Shown: in pieces, positions 5,293-8,524 of the stretch
Layout: each line of letters opens with the position of its first letter
Numbering within the stretch: position 1 is the first letter of the stretch
Assembly (NCBI GenBank): GCA_033763635.1
Contig: JANRKG010000398.1
Coordinates: 1-8,524 of the forward strand
DNA: 8,524 bases
Reading direction: 5' to 3'
From: JANRKG01 sp033763635
Lineage (GTDB): Bacteria; Cyanobacteriota; Cyanobacteriia; GCF-001939115
Made by a program: the position numbers and the translations under genes
The notes under the pieces: model-generated
Seen by the model: the letters and a program-made list of their open reading frames with translations, nothing else
What the model was told of the DNA's origin: nothing
Database searches by the model: none

Positions 5293-6951
5293 GTGCTTGT
5301 AACGCTAGCCCATCAATCTAGCTCTGACGAACCTTTTGAACTCTTCGCGCTTGAGTCGAACCCGGATAATCCCCCTGTGATTGAAGTAGAAGTCCACCAG
5401 CGATTACGGGCATTCCTGCGGGAACAGGGTGAACCCCTCTGGCCTCACCATCTGACGATGGGGCGTTTAGTTGCCCGTGCCCTGCGGTTGGAACGCAGTG
5501 TCCTGATCCAAACAGGGGCGCTTTCCTCCACTCATCAGGGGCGATATCGCTTGAGTTATTTAGTGCCTGTACTCATGTGGCCTGGGCCTGTCATCTTAGT
5601 GGTGTCAGAAGCCATTCAGCAGCGGCTCCTGCGGGTTGAGATTCCTCAATTACGGCAGTGGATACAAACCCATAAACCCATTCGCACGGGGGATTCTTGG
5701 CCTGAAGAAAACTTTCAGGGTTTGCTGATCACGTCTCCTGAACGGTGGATTGCCGATCGGTTCGCTCAACAGAAACGCTTTCCTTCTGGTGTGCTGACGA
5801 TTATTGACGGAGTGGATGACTTAGAAAGTCAGGTGTTAGATCACCTGACAACCTGTGTTCGCGCCCGTGATTGGGAAGATTTGATGCTGGCCTGTCCAGA
5901 CAAAAGCGACCTCATTCGAAATATCCGGGTGCAACTGACCCATTCAGTGTTTCAGCATCCTGCGAATCCCTATGAGTGCTATGTCCTGGAGCCTTCTGAG
6001 TATAACTGGCTTCTTCAACTGCATGAAGGATTAACAGGGTTAGCCCTTTCGTCAGGTGAAACGCCAGATTTGGGGTGTTTTCCAGAGATCTGGCAACGAT
6101 TTTGGCAATGTTTTATTTCTGAATCGTCTCTCCTCTGGGTGACGGTATCCCGGCAGTTTGGTCAATTTTCCCTACATGGAGGACCGATTACAGTTGCGGA
6201 TTCTCTGGCAACGATCTGGCCCAAACAGCCTGTTGTATTAATTGGAAGTGCCCTGGATTCGGAATCAGAGGCTCCTACGTACCGCCAGCGGGTTGGGTTA
6301 GGTGATATTACTAGCTTAAAGTTTGCGCCCGATCGCCACCATGAACTGATTCAGCTTTATCTGCCGGACGGCGTTCCTATGCCCAATACGGTGCAGTTTC
6401 AACCTGCGCTGCTCCATGAAATCCGTAAGTTATTGACAGTCAGTGCGGTGACTCAGGGAGTAACGGTTCTCTTGATCGGTGATGTGCCCCTGAAGGCCCA
6501 GATCGGCTCAATTTTGGCCTCTGAGTTTGGGTCACGGGTTCAGGTGGAAAAAACTTGCCTGGACGACAATGGAATTTTAATTACAGGTTGGCAGTTCTGG
6601 CATCGACACCAGGACGTATTACCCGCTCCCCGGTTACTGGTTGTTGCAACGCTTCCAATTCCATCCCTGGAAGACCCAATTGTAGCGGGTCGGGTCAATT
6701 ACTATAAACGACATCGCCAGGACTGGTTCCGTCTTTATTTGCTCCCAGAAGCCATCAACGAATTGCAACGGGCTGTTGCTCCTGTGCGCGATAATCAGGG
6801 GGTTGTGGCTCTGCTGGATAGTCGGGTGATTCACCGGAGCTACGGGCAACAAATTCTGGCAGCCCTCAGTCCCCTTGCCCGCATTAATTACCTGGACCCA
6901 ACCCTATTTGGTCAGGTGGATAGTCCAACCGATTTGATAGATGATGGGTAA
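5293..6951 (+). CDS. DinG/XPD-like superfamily 2 helicase homolog with degraded catalytic motifs
   Basis: The 552-residue product follows the DinG layout, but its catalytic motifs are eroded. The Q-motif region is PHHLTM (51-56). Where Walker A (GTGKT) should be stands LIQTGALSSTHQGRYRLSYL (71-90), without GK-S/T. Motif Ia-like VILVVSEAIQQRLL (100-113) and NHA-like LLITSPERWIAD (144-155) follow. DEAH is replaced by DGVD (172-175). The SAT motif survives as LIGSALDS (316-323). Motif V SFWEGxD has become QFWHRHQD (434-441), and motif VI QxxGRxxR has become QRAVAPVR (492-499), keeping only the second arginine. The ending GVVALLDSRVIHRSYGQQIL is clearly DinG-like. There is no cysteine before C188, so the iron-sulfur cluster domain is absent. 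ATP hydrolysis looks unlikely; a DNA-binding or scaffold role is a guess. GTG 5377 (MIEVEVHQRL) is a strong alternative start. No stop or frameshift interrupts the gene. Confidence 0.85.
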   Translation: MLVTLAHQSSSDEPFELFALESNPDNPPVIEVEVHQRLRAFLREQGEPLWPHHLTMGRLVARALRLERSVLIQTGALSSTHQGRYRLSYLVPVLMWPGPVILVVSEAIQQRLLRVEIPQLRQWIQTHKPIRTGDSWPEENFQGLLITSPERWIADRFAQQKRFPSGVLTIIDGVDDLESQVLDHLTTCVRARDWEDLMLACPDKSDLIRNIRVQLTHSVFQHPANPYECYVLEPSEYNWLLQLHEGLTGLALSSGETPDLGCFPEIWQRFWQCFISESSLLWVTVSRQFGQFSLHGGPITVADSLATIWPKQPVVLIGSALDSESEAPTYRQRVGLGDITSLKFAPDRHHELIQLYLPDGVPMPNTVQFQPALLHEIRKLLTVSAVTQGVTVLLIGDVPLKAQIGSILASEFGSRVQVEKTCLDDNGILITGWQFWHRHQDVLPAPRLLVVATLPIPSLEDPIVAGRVNYYKRHRQDWFRLYLLPEAINELQRAVAPVRDNQGVVALLDSRVIHRSYGQQILAALSPLARINYLDPTLFGQVDSPTDLIDDG

Positions 6952-7140
6952 CGCTGAATCAGATTGCTCTCGCGATAATCAAACCCACTCCTGCCCCTCC
7001 CAGGAGGAGATTCGCTCGAAATCAGTTGCAGATGTTTACCCCAGCTAGCGTTAACCCTACTACTTACCCTCTAGAGGCGTAGAAACTCACACCTTTACGA
7101 TTTTGGCATCCCAGATAAAATTTAGATGATGACCATACTC

Positions 7141-7887
7141 TTATGCATCCTGATGCTGGCCTAAACCGTCCAGGACGACAATCACCACTGTAATGTTGTC
7201 CCGGCCTCCTCGGTCCTTCGCTGCATCCACCAGAGCCATCGCTGCTTTTTCCGCAGCCCGAATTGATTTCAAATGGGTTGCGATCAAATTGTCTGAAAGT
7301 TCTTCAGTCAACCCATCGCTACACAGTAACAGCCGATCGCCCGCTTGAACGTCCATTGATTGAATATCAATCTGGCGCAGGTCTTCCCGTCCCAAACATT
7401 GGGATAGGACATGCCGCCAGGGATGGACACGAGCTTGGTCAGGCGTGAGGTCTCCCACCTTCATCGCCCGTGCGACCCAGGTATGGTCTTCAGTAATTTG
7501 TTCTAACTTGGCTCCCCGCAGACGGTACAACCGGGAATCTCCAATGTGGGCACACCAGGTTTGGTGGTTGCGAAACAGAACGACCACAACAGTCGTCCCC
7601 ATATCAGACCGCTCTGGATGCTTGCGTTGATCCTGTAAAATGGCTCGATTTGCTTCTAAGAGCGCCCCTTCCAGTAAGACAGCGGACGAGTCTTCTGAAT
7701 CCCAATGATCCAGCAAAAAAGTTTGAATGGCTTGGGTTGCAATGCGACTTGCCTCCTGCCCCCCAGCATGACCTCCCATCCCATCCGCCACGATAAAAAA
7801 TCGCCCCTCTGGGTCAATGTAGTAAGCATCTTGGTTGACAGAGCGGAGAAGTCCTGGGTCAGTAATGCCTGTGAAGAGGCTTTTCAT
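7141..7887 (-). CDS. pphA: PP2C-type serine/threonine phosphatase, PphA-like
   Basis: The 248-residue protein is one PPM/PP2C catalytic domain, the usual length for the cyanobacterial PphA/tPphA group. These metal-dependent cytosolic enzymes remove phosphate from serine and threonine; PphA of Synechocystis acts on the nitrogen regulator PII (GlnB). Numbered from ATG 7887, the metal ligands are visible: D20 in SVNQD, D35-G36 in VADGMGGHAGG, D191 in CSDGLTEEL and D230 in GGRDNITVV. D95 in SDMGTT may bind the third metal, and GDSRLYRLR holds D117. WRHVLSQCLGRED and the flap-like stretch before it resemble the tPphA sequence as I recall it. PII as substrate is inferred. A TTG at 7902 would add five residues, but ATG 7887 gives the start seen in relatives. 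The gene lies 27 bases behind the ABC1/UbiB gene on the same strand, so they are probably co-transcribed. No terminator is visible downstream. Confidence 0.92.
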   Translation of the reverse strand: MKSLFTGITDPGLLRSVNQDAYYIDPEGRFFIVADGMGGHAGGQEASRIATQAIQTFLLDHWDSEDSSAVLLEGALLEANRAILQDQRKHPERSDMGTTVVVVLFRNHQTWCAHIGDSRLYRLRGAKLEQITEDHTWVARAMKVGDLTPDQARVHPWRHVLSQCLGREDLRQIDIQSMDVQAGDRLLLCSDGLTEELSDNLIATHLKSIRAAEKAAMALVDAAKDRGGRDNITVVIVVLDGLGQHQDA

Positions 7888-7914
7888 AACACGGCTATAC
7901 AAGAACTCAAAGAA

Positions 7915-8524
7915 TTACATCATACGTTCAAAGCGGTCAAGCCGAATCAGGAGACGGATTAAGATGACTGCTAGCATAAGCGCAGCCAAGGCTGCGACGA
8001 TCGCCAACCAAACGTACTGATTCACCAGCAGAATGGTGGCGGATAGGGTCAATGCCCCAATCAAGAGACTATAGGTGGTCCCTAGATTGACGTTACTGAG
8101 GCGGCGAATCATCCGATCGGTTTCCGTAGAACGGACTCGAACTCGAATATCTCCCTGCTCTAGCTTTTCCAGTGTATCCTCAATCCGCCGGGGTAAGCCC
8201 AAGGCAGTATTACTGACCTGAACCGCTTGACGGCTGAGTTCACTGAGCAGATTTCCGTCATCCATAGGGTTCCCATTTGCCATAATTTGCATCGCAAAAG
8301 GTTTTGCGACCTCCATAAAATTAAACTCTGGGTCTAATCCTTTGCCAACACTTTGTAATGTAGAGAAGGCTCGCATGACAAAGGTAAACGTCGCCGGAAA
8401 GCGAAAGGGACGACCATAGGCCACTTCATAGAGGTCATCAATGATGGTATCAACGGATTGATCCTCAAAAGGACGGTCCATGAAGTTGTCCAGCATGTAC
8501 TGAATCGATCGTCGCACTGGACCC
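7915..8524 (-). CDS. ABC1/UbiB (AarF) family kinase-like protein, C-terminal part (partial)
   Basis: The frame is open to the window edge and gives 202 residues plus the stop; the N-terminal two thirds, with the kinase-like ATP-binding and catalytic motifs, lie outside. The segment GRPFRFPATFTFVMRAFSTLQSVGKGLDPEFNFMEVAKPF, given here in pieces as GRPFRFPATFTFVMRAF and VGKGLDPEFNFMEVAKPF, is characteristic of cyanobacterial and plastid ABC1 kinases. It ends with two predicted membrane helices, about residues 149-167 and 170-192 of the fragment, and a basic tail, as in membrane-anchored members. The family is linked to quinone and prenyl-lipid metabolism; some plastid members regulate tocopherol and plastoquinone stores. 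The exact role here is not known. It precedes the pphA-like gene by 27 bases on the same strand. Confidence 0.88.
   Translation of the reverse strand, partial: GPVRRSIQYMLDNFMDRPFEDQSVDTIIDDLYEVAYGRPFRFPATFTFVMRAFSTLQSVGKGLDPEFNFMEVAKPFAMQIMANGNPMDDGNLLSELSRQAVQVSNTALGLPRRIEDTLEKLEQGDIRVRVRSTETDRMIRRLSNVNLGTTYSLLIGALTLSATILLVNQYVWLAIVAALAALMLAVILIRLLIRLDRFERMM

Noticed and set aside
6988..7006. CTCCTG/CAGGAG inverted repeat as a terminator between the convergent genes
   Set aside because: The stem has six pairs with a seven-base loop and no T-run on either strand; the 189-base gap 6952-7140 shows no convincing terminator, gene or repeat.

Overview
The window looks like a piece of a cyanobacterial chromosome. 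It carries an NdhF1/NdhD1 pair typical of the cyanobacterial NDH-1L complex, a PphA-type PP2C phosphatase beside an ABC1/UbiB-family kinase-like gene, a DinG-like protein of a kind I associate with cyanobacteria, and two perfect HIP1 octamers (GCGATCGC) plus many near-matches. GC content appears close to half. The species cannot be named from this; a filamentous non-heterocystous form is only a guess. I see no RNA gene, transposon, CRISPR array or sign of recent transfer.

Layout. Bases 1-132 are the 3' end of a forward gene, possibly thioredoxin-like. A gene-free stretch follows (133-500) with a long terminator-like hairpin and the presumed promoter and leader of ndhF. Forward genes ndhF (501-2597) and ndhD (2672-4285) come next, separated by 74 bases that hold a perfect hairpin, and closed by a strong terminator at 4303-4346. 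A small predicted membrane protein (4386-4607, forward) converges with a secreted retropepsin-like aspartic protease (4619-5125, reverse). Divergent from the protease is a 552-codon forward gene (5293-6951) for a DinG/XPD-like protein whose ATPase and helicase motifs are nearly all degraded. Two reverse genes end the window: a pphA-type phosphatase (7141-7887) and, upstream of it in the same transcription direction, the 3' part of an ABC1/UbiB-family gene (7915-8524, running off the edge).

How they fit together. NdhF and NdhD are two of the antiporter-like proton-pumping membrane subunits of NDH-1L, the thylakoid complex for respiration and cyclic electron flow around photosystem I, so one transcript for both would make sense. 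The ABC1-kinase/PphA pair repeats, from memory, a neighbour relation in Synechocystis PCC 6803 (sll1770/sll1771), which supports the phosphatase assignment. The remaining genes have no evident link to these pathways. The most interesting item is the DinG-like protein: it keeps the helicase layout but has lost Walker A, the DEAH box, the motif V acidic residue and the first motif VI arginine, and lacks the iron-sulfur cysteines, so it is probably a non-catalytic 'pseudo-helicase'.
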